From NCBI RefSeq assembly GCF_012933445.1, contig NZ_JABBNC010000015.1, positions 62,001-126,000 on the forward strand: a stretch of DNA of 64,000 bases, given 5' to 3'. Positions 15,333-24,639 of this stretch are shown piece by piece. The stretch is from Actinoplanes sp. TBRC 11911. GTDB taxonomy: Bacteria; Actinomycetota; Actinomycetes; Mycobacteriales; Micromonosporaceae. The notes under the pieces are model-generated. The model was not told where the DNA came from. It ran no database searches and saw only the letters and a program-made list of their open reading frames with translations. A program made the position numbers and the translations under genes. The first letter of the stretch is position 1. Each line of letters starts with the position of its first letter.

Positions 15333-15923
15333 GTGAGCGTCCGGCACGCGCTGCTCGCCCTGCTGGCGGAGGGTCCGAAGTATGGGCTTCAGCTGCGTGA
15401 GGAGTTCGTCGAGCGGACCGGTGAGGTGTGGCCGCTGAATGTCGGGCAGGTCTACACGACACTGCAGCGGCTCGAACGCGACGGCCTCGTGGAGTCCGAC
15501 GACGCTGCCGAGCCGGGTCCGCAGAAGGGGTTCCGGATCACCGACGGCGGCGCGCTCGAGCTGAGCGGCTGGCTGCGCACCCCACCCGATCTTTCCTTGC
15601 CACCGCGCGACGAGCTGGTCATCAAGGTCTTGGTCGCGGTGCGGCTGCCCGACGTGGACGTGCACGAGGTCATTCAGGTGCACCGCCGCTATCTGGTGGA
15701 GCTGATGCAGCAGTGGACCCGGCTGAAGGAGGACGAGGCGGGCGCCGACCTCGGGCTGTCCTTGGCGGTCGACGCCGAACTGTTCCGGCTGGACTCGGTG
15801 ATCCGCTGGCTCGACACCGCGGACGGCCGGATACGCCGCGCCACGGTCGATCCACCGGATCCCGCACCGGCTGCCGCGGGGCCACTGCCGAAGATGCGAC
15901 GGAGAGTGGGGGGCCGGCGATGA
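15333..15923 (+). CDS. PadR-family transcriptional regulator
   Basis: 196 residues from GTG 15333 (MSVRHALLALLAEGPKYG), the usual N-terminus of the family; a longer start would cross the operator. The winged-helix domain (about 1-75) includes LREEFVERTG, VGQVYTTLQRLERDGLV and a C-terminal helical dimerisation segment (about 95-165). It overlaps the ABC ATPase start by ATGA and lies in one operon with the exporter, so it is most likely a local repressor relieved by the exporter's substrate. Confidence 0.9.
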   Translation: MSVRHALLALLAEGPKYGLQLREEFVERTGEVWPLNVGQVYTTLQRLERDGLVESDDAAEPGPQKGFRITDGGALELSGWLRTPPDLSLPPRDELVIKVLVAVRLPDVDVHEVIQVHRRYLVELMQQWTRLKEDEAGADLGLSLAVDAELFRLDSVIRWLDTADGRIRRATVDPPDPAPAAAGPLPKMRRRVGGRR

Positions 15924-16636
15924 GCGTTCTGGAGATGCGGGACGTCGGCAAGGCGTACGGGCAAGGAATGGGGAAGGTGATCGCGCTCGCCGGCGTCGAC
16001 CTGTCCGTCGAGGCGGGCACGATGGTCGCGGTGATGGGGCCGAGCGGCTCCGGCAAAAGCACCCTGCTCACCATCGCGGGCAGCCTGGAGTCGCCCACCT
16101 CCGGGGAGGTGCTCATCGACGACGTGAGTCTGAGTGGGATGAGTCGCGACGATCTGGCCCGGCTGCGCCGTCGCAGCATCGGATACGTCTTTCAGGACTT
16201 CAATCTGCTGCCCGGTCTCACCGCCGCGGAGAACGTGTCGCTGCCGCTGGAGCTGGACGGCGTCCGCGCCCGGGTGGCCCGGCAGCACGGGCTCGAAGCC
16301 CTCGACCTGCTCGGTCTGGCCGACCGGGCCGGGCACTTTCCCGACCAGTTGTCCGGCGGCGAACGTCAGCGGGTCGCGATCGCCCGGGCCGTGGTCGGTG
16401 AGCGCCGGCTGCTGCTCGCGGACGAGCCCACCGGCGCCCTCGACTCGGCCACCGGCGAGGCGGTCATGCGTCTCATTCTCGCCGCGTGCAAGCGAGGCGT
16501 GGCCGCCGTGGTGGTCACCCACGATGCGCAACTGGCCTCCTGGGCCGACCGGGTGGTGTTCCTGCGCGACGGCCGCGTCATCGACCGCACGATGCCGCCG
16601 CCCGGGCCGGAGTCGTTGCTGGAGGCCGACCGATGA
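15920..16636 (+). CDS. ABC transporter ATP-binding protein (MacB/LolD-like)
   Basis: 238 residues from ATG 15920. Walker A GPSGSGKST, Q-loop FQDFNLLPGLTAAENV, signature LSGGERQR, Walker B LLLADEPTGAL and switch histidine VVTHD are all intact. The LTAAENVSLPLELDG region is typical of ATPases that pair with FtsX-like permeases. The next gene encodes that permease and starts within the ATPase stop (ATGA). Likely exports or resists an envelope-active compound or moves lipoproteins; the substrate is not readable. Confidence 0.93.
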   Translation: MSVLEMRDVGKAYGQGMGKVIALAGVDLSVEAGTMVAVMGPSGSGKSTLLTIAGSLESPTSGEVLIDDVSLSGMSRDDLARLRRRSIGYVFQDFNLLPGLTAAENVSLPLELDGVRARVARQHGLEALDLLGLADRAGHFPDQLSGGERQRVAIARAVVGERRLLLADEPTGALDSATGEAVMRLILAACKRGVAAVVVTHDAQLASWADRVVFLRDGRVIDRTMPPPGPESLLEADR

Positions 16637-19059
16637 TGCCGGCACGGATCGCCGTGCTGCGCTGGGCGTGGCGGCTGTTCCGCCGCGAATGGCGCCGTCA
16701 GGCTTTGGTGCTGGCGCTGCTCGCGGTCGCTGTCGCCGCCACGGTTTTCGGGCTCGGCGCGGCGGGCAGCGCCCTGCCGTCCGGTGCGGCACAGTTCGGC
16801 GACGCCGACTACCTGATGGTCCTGCGCGGGGCTGGCATGCAGGGCGACGTCGCCACGGTCCGGCAGGCGTTCCCGGCGTCCGAGGTCATCAACCATCAGA
16901 ACATCGCCGTACCGGGGTCGGCCAACCCGGTCGACCTTCGCGACCAGGCACCCGGCGCCGCGTTGGGCGCGCCGATGCTCCGGCTGACCGCCGGCCGTTA
17001 TCCGGCCGGCTCCGCCGAGATCGCCGTCACCGACCGCACCGCCACCCTGTTTCACCTCGCCGTCGGGAACGCTTGGCAGCAGGGCGGCCGTCGCTGGTCC
17101 GTGGTCGGCATCGTGGAGAACCCCAACAACCTGCTCGACACGTTCGCCCTGGCCGCGCCCGGACAAATTGGCTCGCCCGACCATGTCACCGTGCTGGTCC
17201 GCGCCACCGCCGCCCAGTTCCGGGCCGCGCAGCGACCCGCCACCGCCGAGGTCCAGTTCCGCGGCGACGCCGGTCCCGACCCGGCCTTCATCGTGCTGAT
17301 CCTGGCCACGATCGGGCTGCTGTTCGTGGGCCTGCTCGCCGCGGCTGGGTTCGCCGTCCTCGCCCAGCGGCGGCTGCGCGCGCTCGGCATGCTTGCCGCG
17401 ATCGGCGCCCGCCACCGTCACCTGCGCCTGGTCATGCTCGCCAACGGCGCCGTCGTCGGCACGGTCGCCGCGATCGTGGGCGGGATCACCGGGCTGGCCG
17501 CCTGGCTCCTGCTCACCCCGCGCCTCGAGACGGTCGTGCAGCACCGCATCAACCGGTTCGACCTGCCCTGGCTGCAAATCCTGCTCGCGGCCGCCTTGGC
17601 TGTCGTCGCCGCGGTGGTCGCCGCATGGTGGCCGGCCCGCGCCGCCGCCCGGGTCCCGGTGGTGGCCGCCCTGTCCGCCCGGCCGCCGCAGCCCCGGCCG
17701 GTGCACCGGTTCGCCGTGCTCGGTGCTCTGCTGCTCGCCGCCGGTCTGATTCTGCTGGCGCAGTCCAACCCGGAGCGGCCGGCGCTGGTGGTGGGCGGGG
17801 TCGCCGGCACCGCGGCCGGGATGCTGCTGCTCGCGCCGCTGCTGGTGGCGGTCCTCGCCACGGTCGCCCGGGCGTTTCCGGTCGCGGCCCGCATCGCGTT
17901 GCGTGACCTGGGACGCTACCGTGCCCGGTCAGGGGCCGCGCTCGCGGCGATCAGCATGGCCACCGGCATCGCCGCCGCCATCATCGTCGGCGCCGGCGCT
18001 GCTCAGGCCGCGGCGCCCTCCGGCGGCAACCTGCCGGACGACGAGCTGATCGTCTGGGTCGCACCTTCCCGGATCGAGGGGCCGGTGCCGCAGCTCGACG
18101 CCAGCCAACTGGCCCAGGCACGGTCCGCGGTGTCCGCGATCGCCGGCACCATCCACGGTGGAACACCGCTGCCGCTGATCGCCGGCATCAGCCCCGGCGC
18201 GCGACTGGAATCCCTCAACGACAGCGGTCTCAGCGGTAAACCGGTGGTCGCTTTCGCCATTCCGCACCGCTCGGGCGGCAGCACCGAGTATCACGGCGAC
18301 GAGATGATCCCACTGCTGCTCGCCACCCCCGACATCCTCGGCCGCTACGGCATCACGGCCGGCTCGATCGATCCGGCGGCCGACGTGCTCACCTCGCACA
18401 CCGACCTTTCCCGATACCGGCTGATCGGCGCCGACCGGCAGGGCGAGTCCTGGCAGCCCCGAACCCAGCACATCGGCCAGTTGCCGGCGAACACGTCCGA
18501 GCCCACCACGCTGCTCACCGAGCACGGGATGCGCGCGCTCGGCTTGACACCCGCCCCGGTCGGCTGGCTGATCGCCACGACGAAGCCGCTCACTCCGGCG
18601 CAGGTGGACAAGGCGCAGCAGGCGGCGCGTGCGTCCGGTCTCGACCTGGCCGTCGAAACCCGGCCGCTGGCCGCCGACCTGTCCCGGCTGCGCACCGGCG
18701 CCGCGGCGATCGGCGCGGCGGTGGCGCTCGGCGTGCTGGCGGTGACGGTCGGGTTGATTCGTGCCGAGGCCGGACGCGACCTGCGCACCTTGGCCGCGAA
18801 CGGGGCTGCCCGCGGTACCCGGCGGCGGCTCACCGCCGCGACCACCCTGGCGCTCGCGCTGCTCGGTGCCGTGCTCGGCACCGCCGGGGCGTACGCGGCG
18901 CTGATCGCCTGGTATCACCAGGACCTGCACTCCCTGGCTAGGGTGCCGGTCGAACACCTGAGCGGCCTGATCATCGGGTTGCCCCTGGTCGCGGCGGCTG
19001 CGGCCTGGCTGCTGGCCGGCCGCGAACCGACAGGTGTTGCCCGGTCTCCCCTCGAATGA
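16633..19059 (+). CDS. FtsX-like ABC transporter permease
   Basis: 808 residues from ATG 16633 (ATG 16636 is an alternative). One N-terminal helix after RRQALVLALLAVAVAA, a large extracellular domain, a block of three helices ending in WWPARAAARVPVVAAL (the coupling region of FtsX domains), a further helix pair, a second extracellular domain and three C-terminal helices. This ten-helix, two-FtsX-domain form is common in actinobacterial antibiotic-peptide or lipid exporters. It ends 24 bases before the convergent lipoprotein stop. Confidence 0.9.
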   Translation: MMPARIAVLRWAWRLFRREWRRQALVLALLAVAVAATVFGLGAAGSALPSGAAQFGDADYLMVLRGAGMQGDVATVRQAFPASEVINHQNIAVPGSANPVDLRDQAPGAALGAPMLRLTAGRYPAGSAEIAVTDRTATLFHLAVGNAWQQGGRRWSVVGIVENPNNLLDTFALAAPGQIGSPDHVTVLVRATAAQFRAAQRPATAEVQFRGDAGPDPAFIVLILATIGLLFVGLLAAAGFAVLAQRRLRALGMLAAIGARHRHLRLVMLANGAVVGTVAAIVGGITGLAAWLLLTPRLETVVQHRINRFDLPWLQILLAAALAVVAAVVAAWWPARAAARVPVVAALSARPPQPRPVHRFAVLGALLLAAGLILLAQSNPERPALVVGGVAGTAAGMLLLAPLLVAVLATVARAFPVAARIALRDLGRYRARSGAALAAISMATGIAAAIIVGAGAAQAAAPSGGNLPDDELIVWVAPSRIEGPVPQLDASQLAQARSAVSAIAGTIHGGTPLPLIAGISPGARLESLNDSGLSGKPVVAFAIPHRSGGSTEYHGDEMIPLLLATPDILGRYGITAGSIDPAADVLTSHTDLSRYRLIGADRQGESWQPRTQHIGQLPANTSEPTTLLTEHGMRALGLTPAPVGWLIATTKPLTPAQVDKAQQAARASGLDLAVETRPLAADLSRLRTGAAAIGAAVALGVLAVTVGLIRAEAGRDLRTLAANGAARGTRRRLTAATTLALALLGAVLGTAGAYAALIAWYHQDLHSLARVPVEHLSGLIIGLPLVAAAAAWLLAGREPTGVARSPLE

Positions 19060-19083
19060 ACCAGCCCACGCCGCCCGAGCACA

Positions 19084-19845
19084 TTACTTGTAGTAGAAGT
19101 CGTCGGCCTCGTCGTAGCTTGACGGCTTGGCGACCCCGGTGGATTTGCCGTGGTTGCTCAGTGTGGTCGTCATGACGAGCTTGGTCTTCTCGTCGTACAT
19201 CTCCAGCGAGATCGAGGTGACCCATCCGCCGTCGTTGGTCGTGGCGGTGAAGATGCTTTCGGTCCCGACGCTGAACGCTATGACGCTGGGTGCGCCGATC
19301 GGAGCGAACGGCTCGCCGTCACCGGTGGGCGCCGGGTCGAAGGTGCCGCGATACTTGTGTTGCCCGTCCGGCTGCACCGAGTGGACCGTCGTGATGAACT
19401 TGCCCAGTCCGTTGGGGTCCTTGGTGTTGACGTCGGCGAACGAGCTGCTCGGCTTGACCCGTTTCAGGTCCAGGTGAACCCATTGCTCACTGGTTTTCTG
19501 CCGGTTGAAATAGTCGGTCCCGACGACGATGCTCTGCCCGTTTCCGAGCCCGCCGTTGCCGGACTCCTTCTCGGTGAGGCTGAACCGTTTCTGCCGGGGA
19601 TCGAACGCGCCGCTGGCCTGGACCTTGGCTTTGTCGGGCAGGTCGGCTTTGAGCGAGAATTTGTAGGAGTTGGCGTGCGTCTTCTTGAGCGCGGCGATCA
19701 GTTCTTGTTGGGCATCGGGCCCGGACGGCGACGGCTTGGCAGAAGCCGGCGTCTTCGTGTCGAACGATCCCGCAGCGCTGGGCGATGAGGTGCAGCCCCC
19801 GAGCGCCACAAGGACGGCAGAGGCAAGCACAAGGCGTCTTTTCAC
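19084..19845 (-). CDS. Lipoprotein of unknown function (LppX/LolA-like size)
   Basis: 253 residues from ATG 19845. Signal peptide with lipobox LGGC (cysteine 18), then a Ser/Pro/Ala spacer. The body has alternating strands (YKFSLKADLP, QASGAFDP, RKFSL-type pattern, WVHLDLKRV), which suggests a half-barrel fold like LppX/LprG lipid-binding lipoproteins. That is inferred from pattern, not from a recognised motif. It is divergent to a second lipoprotein of similar build (19967), so the pair may be distant paralogues. Confidence 0.72.
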   Translation of the reverse strand: MKRRLVLASAVLVALGGCTSSPSAAGSFDTKTPASAKPSPSGPDAQQELIAALKKTHANSYKFSLKADLPDKAKVQASGAFDPRQKRFSLTEKESGNGGLGNGQSIVVGTDYFNRQKTSEQWVHLDLKRVKPSSSFADVNTKDPNGLGKFITTVHSVQPDGQHKYRGTFDPAPTGDGEPFAPIGAPSVIAFSVGTESIFTATTNDGGWVTSISLEMYDEKTKLVMTTTLSNHGKSTGVAKPSSYDEADDFYYK

Positions 19846-19966
19846 TTATTTCTCCCCGTTTGGTGCCCCACCACCTTAGCGATCCGCGAACGCCGACGCT
19901 CTCGGCGCGGGCCGCCCGCTACTGTGGCGGCTGCTTGGCGAGGCCGAACCGTACGGGGGGAACTGC

Positions 19967-20698
19967 ATGAGAATGTCCATGAGGGCGGCCGTCGCCGCGA
20001 CGGCGATGCTGCTGCTGGCCGGATGCGCGCACGACGCGGCCGCGCCGGCCGGGAAGGGCCTCACGGATCTGCCGGCGCCGACCGTGGTGGAGAGGTCGCT
20101 CGCGGCCTTCAAGTCAGCCCCGTCCTACCGCGTGGAGGTCCACGGCGGCGAGGCGAGCAACCCGCTGTCGATCAAGCTCGACGTGGTGGGAGCGGACCTC
20201 CACGGGAGCCTCACCCGCGACGGCGGGACGACCGAGATCCTCAAGGCCGGGACGAACTTCTACATCCGCCCCGACGAGACGTTCTGGGCCATCGAACTCG
20301 AGAAACCCGAGCAGGCCCACGCGTACGCCACCTTCGCCGGCGCCCGATGGATCAAGGTGGAGCGGGGCGACCCGCTGCTCAAGACCGCGGGTCTGGACGG
20401 CGCGTTCCTGTTCGCCGATCGGACCTTCCTGAACAGCGCGGTGCCGAGGCAGATGGCCCTGGGCGACGCCAAGGACATCGGCGGCGTGCCCACCATCACG
20501 GTGCTCGACCCCTCCACCACCGAGAACGCCCGAACCAAGATCTCGGTGGCGACCAACGGCGAGCCCTACCCCGTCCGCTGGGACTTCGGCCTGGGCACGG
20601 TGGCCGACTTCACCGCCTACGGAACCCCGTCCGATCCCATTGTGGACCCCGCCCCCCAAACCACGGTCGACATGAAGACCGTCCTGGATCACACCTGA
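19967..20698 (+). CDS. Lipoprotein of unknown function, possible LppX/LolA-like
   Basis: 243 residues from ATG 19967, GGGGGGAAC upstream; a second start is ATG 19973. Lipobox LAGC (cysteine about 20). A strand-rich body begins after TVVERSLAAFKSAPSYRVEVHG, and the sequence ends VDMKTVLDHT. Its length, the lipobox and the AAFKSAPSYRVE segment recall the divergent neighbour's ALKKTHANSYKFSL, suggesting shared ancestry. Function unknown; probably anchored on the outer face of the membrane. Confidence 0.72.
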   Translation: MRMSMRAAVAATAMLLLAGCAHDAAAPAGKGLTDLPAPTVVERSLAAFKSAPSYRVEVHGGEASNPLSIKLDVVGADLHGSLTRDGGTTEILKAGTNFYIRPDETFWAIELEKPEQAHAYATFAGARWIKVERGDPLLKTAGLDGAFLFADRTFLNSAVPRQMALGDAKDIGGVPTITVLDPSTTENARTKISVATNGEPYPVRWDFGLGTVADFTAYGTPSDPIVDPAPQTTVDMKTVLDHT

Positions 20699-20779
20699 CC
20701 AGGCCGGACTGGGCCGGCTTCCGTTGGCGGTAAGCGCGTCCTGGATAAGCTCTGCCGGCAACCGATCGATGGAGCCTTG

Positions 20780-21460
20780 ATGTCGCAACTCCCGAAGCCG
20801 CCATATCCCGGACTGCCGGCCGGGGTGAAGGACCGGACGTTTCCGATCGTGCTCACTGTGGTCGTGGTGTTGCTGGTGCTTTGCGCGGGTGGTGGCAGCG
20901 CGGCCGCCTTCCTCGTAAGGCCGAGCCAGGATGACAAGGTCAGCGCGGCCGGTGCCCCGCCTTCGCCGGCGCCCACACCGGTCCCCGCCGAACCGGCTGC
21001 CCCGGCGCCCGCCCCCACCGTGAAGATCGTCGCGCCCACGACGCTGGGCGGCCGGGTGAAGGTGCAGGAGCGCGGCCTCCAGGCGACCGCTGACATGCTC
21101 AAAGGGCGGATCTCCGGGCCGACCGACACCAGTTCCGTCAGTGCCGTCTACGGCAAGCCCGGCACGAAGAACCAGGTCTTGATGGCGGCCTCCGCGGGGC
21201 CCGACGCTCTGCCCTTTCAGGAGGTCCAGATCACGCTGACGATCTTCGGAATGGACACCGTCGGGGTCGTCAACCCCTCGACGGGTTCGCTGGGCGGCAA
21301 CGCCACGTGCGCCAACACCGTCGTCGCCGGTCAGAAGGCCGCGGTCTGCGTCTGGGCGGACGAGGGCAGCCTCGGCCTGGTCGTCTTCCTCGCCAAGTCC
21401 GCGACCGCCGTCGCGGCCGAGTTCCCCAAGCTGCGCGCCGAGATCGAAAAGAAGGCATAG
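20780..21460 (+). CDS. Single-pass membrane protein with extracellular domain, unknown function
   Basis: 226 residues from ATG 20780, with GGAG nine bases upstream; a TTG directly before it is possible. A short cytoplasmic proline-rich start, one hydrophobic helix (about 20-45, IVLTVVVVLLVLCAGGG), a Pro/Ala linker (about 60-85), and an extracellular domain containing one close cysteine pair (ATCAN and AVCVW). No family recognised. The pair of cysteines suggests a disulfide outside the cell. Confidence 0.72.
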   Translation: MSQLPKPPYPGLPAGVKDRTFPIVLTVVVVLLVLCAGGGSAAAFLVRPSQDDKVSAAGAPPSPAPTPVPAEPAAPAPAPTVKIVAPTTLGGRVKVQERGLQATADMLKGRISGPTDTSSVSAVYGKPGTKNQVLMAASAGPDALPFQEVQITLTIFGMDTVGVVNPSTGSLGGNATCANTVVAGQKAAVCVWADEGSLGLVVFLAKSATAVAAEFPKLRAEIEKKA

Positions 21461-21560
21461 GGCGATCGCGGGGTCTGCTTGACTAGCGACCTTTCGCGTC
21501 AGAGGTCTCGGCGCCGGTCGATTTGCTGCTATGCCATCCGGTTGTGTTGAGTCTTGCTAC

Positions 21561-21890
21561 GCCAGCATGTGGGATCTGCGTCCGTTGTGCGGGATTAAGG
21601 ACCACATGGTGGCGGCCGGTCCACAACGTGAGAATTACATCCACAGTGGAGTATCTTTTCGCCGCTTTCGTCCCCGTTTCGTCGGCCGCTTTCTCTGACG
21701 TTTCGTAGACCTTGGAAACTTCGGGCTCGCATGTGGGCGTAACTCTCCAAGGTCTCAACCAAATTCAGAATGTGGTCGGGATTGCCACATAGTGGGATGG
21801 GTGGACGAGGTGCGCGTCGACTTGCAGACAGGTGCGGCTCGTCGGGCAACTCGGCGGCGGATGTCGATCGCGTGCCGCGAGTCGCAGAAC
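21561..21890 (+). repeat. Dispersed ~330-base non-coding repeat, copy A
   Basis: Aligns almost end to end with 39758-40086 in the same orientation, with near-equal length and roughly four of five bases identical by eye. Identical blocks include TCCGTTGTGCGGGATT, GAGAATTACATCCA, TTTCGTCCCCGTTT and GTGGGCGTAACTCTCCAAGG. Differences do not favour third codon positions in any frame I tried, so it looks non-coding. No terminal inverted repeats or target duplications were seen. In both copies a GTTGCC-type tandem repeat follows. Confidence 0.75.
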
Positions 21891-21896
21891 TATTGC

Positions 21897-21939
21897 GGTT
21901 GCCCGGTTGCCCGGTTGCCCGGTTGCCCGGTTGCCCGGG
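21897..21939. repeat. 8-base tandem repeat (GCCCGGTT, about five units)
   Basis: Four perfect GCCCGGTT units at 21901-21932 plus a partial unit each side. It lies directly after dispersed repeat copy A; copy B is followed by a 7-base version (GCCGGTT) at 40138-40161. Confidence 0.85.
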
Positions 21940-22280
21940 TGCCAGTGCCGGTCGCGGGTTGCGGGTTGCTCGACCCCTCCTCGCCGGTCTCCTTTTTGGT
22001 CTGCCGGTGGCGGCCAGCCGGGCGATGAGCAGCTGACGGTCGGTCAGTTCGCCGGGTGGGTCCGTGACGTTCGGCAACTGGAGACCACTCCGGATAGTGG
22101 TGATCAACGAGACAGCGGAACGGGGGGAGAAGCCCACTCGGGGTGGCTGAGCTGGCAAAATACCAGACATTGATGTAGTGCCGTGTGATATTTCGATCTT
22201 TCAGATTTTAAGAAGACGACGTAGCGTGTTGGTTGCTTGCAGGTCGTACAAAGATCACGGACTACGAATAGAGCGTCCTC

Positions 22281-23225
22281 ATGAGCGAGAACAAGATCAT
22301 CGCCGTCGTCGGTGCCACCGGATACCAGGGCGGCGGTGCTGCCAAGGCGATCCTGTCCGATCCCTATGGTGGGTATGCGGTGCGGGCTCTGACCCGCGAC
22401 GTCACCTCGGAGCGGGCGCAACTGCTCGCCAAGAAGGGCGCCGAGGTGGTCCAGGCCGACAACAACGACGAAGAGAGCCTCGTCCGGGCCTTCCAGGGGG
22501 CGTACGGCGCCTTCATCATCACCAACTTCTGGGAGCACCTGTCCGCCGACAAGGAGCTGGCGGAGGCGCGGAACCTGGCCAACGCGGCCCGCAAGGCGGG
22601 GCTCAAGCACGTCGTCTGGTCGACGCTGGAGGACACCCGCGACAGCATCCCCGTCGACGACGACCGGATGCCCACGCTGCAGGACCGCTACAAGGTGCCG
22701 CACTTCGACGTGAAGGCCGACGCCGAGCGGCTCTTCCGTGACGCGGGCGTGCCCACCACGTTCCTGCGCACCGCGTTCTACTGGGAGAACCTCATCAACG
22801 GGTGGCGCGCGACCCGGGACGCGAACGGTGTGCTCACCCTGGACTGGCCGAACGGCGAATCGCGCCTGGCCGGTATCGCCGCGGAGGACATCGGCGCCGT
22901 CGCGTACCAGATCTTCAAGGCCGGCGACGAGTTCGTCGGCAAGTACGTCAGCGTGGCCGGCGAGTTCCTCACCGTGCACCAGCTCGCCGAAGGGCTGACG
23001 CGCACGGTCGGCGAGCCGGTCGTCTACCGCCCGCTGAGCGCCGACGAATACCGCGAGCGGGGCGCGCTCGGCGTCGAGGTCGGCAACATGCACCAGTACT
23101 ACGACGAGTTCGCCGAGCAGTTCATCGCGGGGCGTGACCTCGACGAGGTGCGGCGGCTGCACCCGGCGCTGAAGTCGTACGAGGAGTGGCTGCGCCTGAA
23201 CGGCCACCTGATCCCCACCGACTGA
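22281..23225 (+). CDS. NmrA-family NAD(P)-binding protein
   Basis: 314 residues from ATG 22281. N-terminal cofactor loop VVGATGYQGGGAAKAIL fits the G-x-x-G-x-x-G of NmrA-type atypical SDRs. It lacks the Tyr-x-x-x-Lys catalytic pair of classical SDRs, which is normal for NmrA proteins that act as redox sensors or oxidoreductases. The body matches NmrA-like proteins (VWSTLEDTRD, FLRTAFYWENLI). It stands alone, follows an AT-rich promoter region, and ends at a strong terminator hairpin. Substrate or partner unknown. Confidence 0.85.
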   Translation: MSENKIIAVVGATGYQGGGAAKAILSDPYGGYAVRALTRDVTSERAQLLAKKGAEVVQADNNDEESLVRAFQGAYGAFIITNFWEHLSADKELAEARNLANAARKAGLKHVVWSTLEDTRDSIPVDDDRMPTLQDRYKVPHFDVKADAERLFRDAGVPTTFLRTAFYWENLINGWRATRDANGVLTLDWPNGESRLAGIAAEDIGAVAYQIFKAGDEFVGKYVSVAGEFLTVHQLAEGLTRTVGEPVVYRPLSADEYRERGALGVEVGNMHQYYDEFAEQFIAGRDLDEVRRLHPALKSYEEWLRLNGHLIPTD

Positions 23226-23239
23226 TTTGGTCGTAGTGC

Positions 23240-23270
23240 GCACCGCTTCCGGCGCGGCCGGAAGCGGTGC
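23240..23270. terminator. Bidirectional terminator hairpin between convergent genes
   Basis: Perfect 13-base stem (GCACCGCTTCCGG with CCGGAAGCGGTGC) and a five-base loop, 15 bases after the NmrA stop and 7 bases after the opposing hydrolase stop. No T-run follows, as is common in high-GC actinobacteria. Confidence 0.8.
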
Positions 23271-23276
23271 GGCGGT

Positions 23277-24473
23277 TCAGTGGCTTCGATCGAGGAACCA
23301 GCGGGTCACCCGCGGCACGCTCAGCACCTCGGAACCCTCGTGGACGAAACCGTTGTAGGTGGTGTTGACGCCCACGTTCACCGTGGGGGCGCCCAGCGTG
23401 GCATGACAGTGCTCGGTGTTGGCGTTGACGGCCTCCTCGTCACCGGGGCTGTAGTAGAGGCGTACCGGCATGGCCGGATCCCAGTTGGTGCAGACGCTGT
23501 CGGTCACGGCCAGCGCCGCGGCGAAACGGCCGGTCGGGTGCAGCAAAAGCGCCTTGCCCCGGGGCGTCAGCAGATCGTCGATCGTGGGCGGCAGCGCCGG
23601 GATGATCTCGTCGCCGGGGTGCGTGCCGTCGAACAGGGCGGGCAGACCGACGTACGGCGGCTGGAAAATGTCGGCCGGGTCCGGATAAATGTCGTGCAGG
23701 CGGTCGTACGCGGACAGCAGGTACGTGGTGTACGCGCTGGCCAGCACCGGATGCACCTCGGGAGTGAACAGCGCCGGGATCTCCGCGTGGCGGAAGTCGT
23801 AGGCGCCGCTGATCGGGGCCACGGCGGCCGCGCGGAACCACGGGTCGGCGCCGGACTGCAGCGCGCGAGCCAGGCCAAGAGCGGCCGAGGCACCCTGCGA
23901 GAAGCCGGACGCGTAGACGTCGCGGGAGAGCTGCCGGCCCGCACCAGCGACAAAGGCCCGCGCCGCGCGCAGCAGGTCGAGCGACGCGGTCGTCTCCGAC
24001 GGGATGTCCATCCACGGATGCGCACCCGGACCGAGGCCGAGACCGAGGTAGTCGGGCGCGACCGCGGCGAAGCCGGCCGACGCGAGGGTGAGCGCCGGGC
24101 CGATCAGGAACACGTCGTCGGAGACGGACGGCGCGTCTCCCTTGTAGATGGACGTGCCGTGCGCGAACGACGCCGTGTCCAGACGCATCCGATCGTTGAT
24201 CGGCAGCGCGACCAGCCCGCTCGCCGTGGTCGGATGCCCGGTTGCGTCCGTCGTACGGTAGACCAGCCGGTAGGTGCGCACGCCGTAGCGGTCGGTGCCC
24301 GGATCGAACTTGTCGGTGGTGAGCGCCGCGTCCACGTCGGAGCGGGTGGCGTAGGTGTGCAGTGCGGTGGCCGACACGAGCCGGCCGTTCGCCGCCGTGG
24401 CCGGTGACGCGGCCACCCCCAGCGAGGATGCGATGAGCGTCCCCGCGATGCTCAAACTCAGCAGTTTCCTCAT
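23277..24473 (-). CDS. Secreted alpha/beta hydrolase (lipase-like)
   Basis: 398 residues from ATG 24473, chosen because MRKLLSLSIAGTLIASSLG begins a clean signal peptide cleaved near ATA-ANG; longer frames add unlikely basic sequence. The nucleophile elbow is GFSQGA, the upstream oxyanion region includes VAPDYLGLGLGPG, and the C-terminal histidine is in NGFVHEGSE. This matches secretory lipases and esterases that carry G-x-S-x-G and act on acylglycerols or similar esters. Three cysteines near the C-terminus (DSVCTN, EHCHA) may form a disulfide. Confidence 0.85.
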   Translation of the reverse strand: MRKLLSLSIAGTLIASSLGVAASPATAANGRLVSATALHTYATRSDVDAALTTDKFDPGTDRYGVRTYRLVYRTTDATGHPTTASGLVALPINDRMRLDTASFAHGTSIYKGDAPSVSDDVFLIGPALTLASAGFAAVAPDYLGLGLGPGAHPWMDIPSETTASLDLLRAARAFVAGAGRQLSRDVYASGFSQGASAALGLARALQSGADPWFRAAAVAPISGAYDFRHAEIPALFTPEVHPVLASAYTTYLLSAYDRLHDIYPDPADIFQPPYVGLPALFDGTHPGDEIIPALPPTIDDLLTPRGKALLLHPTGRFAAALAVTDSVCTNWDPAMPVRLYYSPGDEEAVNANTEHCHATLGAPTVNVGVNTTYNGFVHEGSEVLSVPRVTRWFLDRSH

Positions 24474-24639
24474 GCGTTCGACGCTAGGGATCAGTGCGCG
24501 GCGAGTCAGGAACGCCAGCACCCGGATCCGGGGTAGGGCTGGCCGCACCATGCGTCCGAGTGACCCTCGAGCCCGCCGTCGGCCCCGGCGGCTACCATTT
24601 TCGGATCGCGCGTGGGTCGGCCAGCCGGAAAGGGGTCCC

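Larger units (their letters stand above)
21461..22280. other. 820-base intergenic region with a dispersed repeat and a tandem repeat
   Basis: No convincing gene. It holds copy A of the ~330-base dispersed repeat (21561-21890), an 8-base tandem array (21897-21939), and from about 22160 an AT-richer stretch that must contain the promoter of the NmrA gene at 22281. Open frames here lack ribosome-binding sites and codon bias. Confidence 0.6.

Noticed and set aside
21595..22170. Protein-coding origin of the dispersed repeat (matching reverse frame in both copies)
   Set aside because: Both copies share a reverse frame by eye, but base changes are spread evenly over codon positions and neither frame has a start or RBS, so a gene relic is not supported.
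22160..22280. TTCAG or CRP-type box before the NmrA gene at 22281
   Set aside because: A single TTTCAG and a TGTGA half-site occur here but without a partner at the right spacing.
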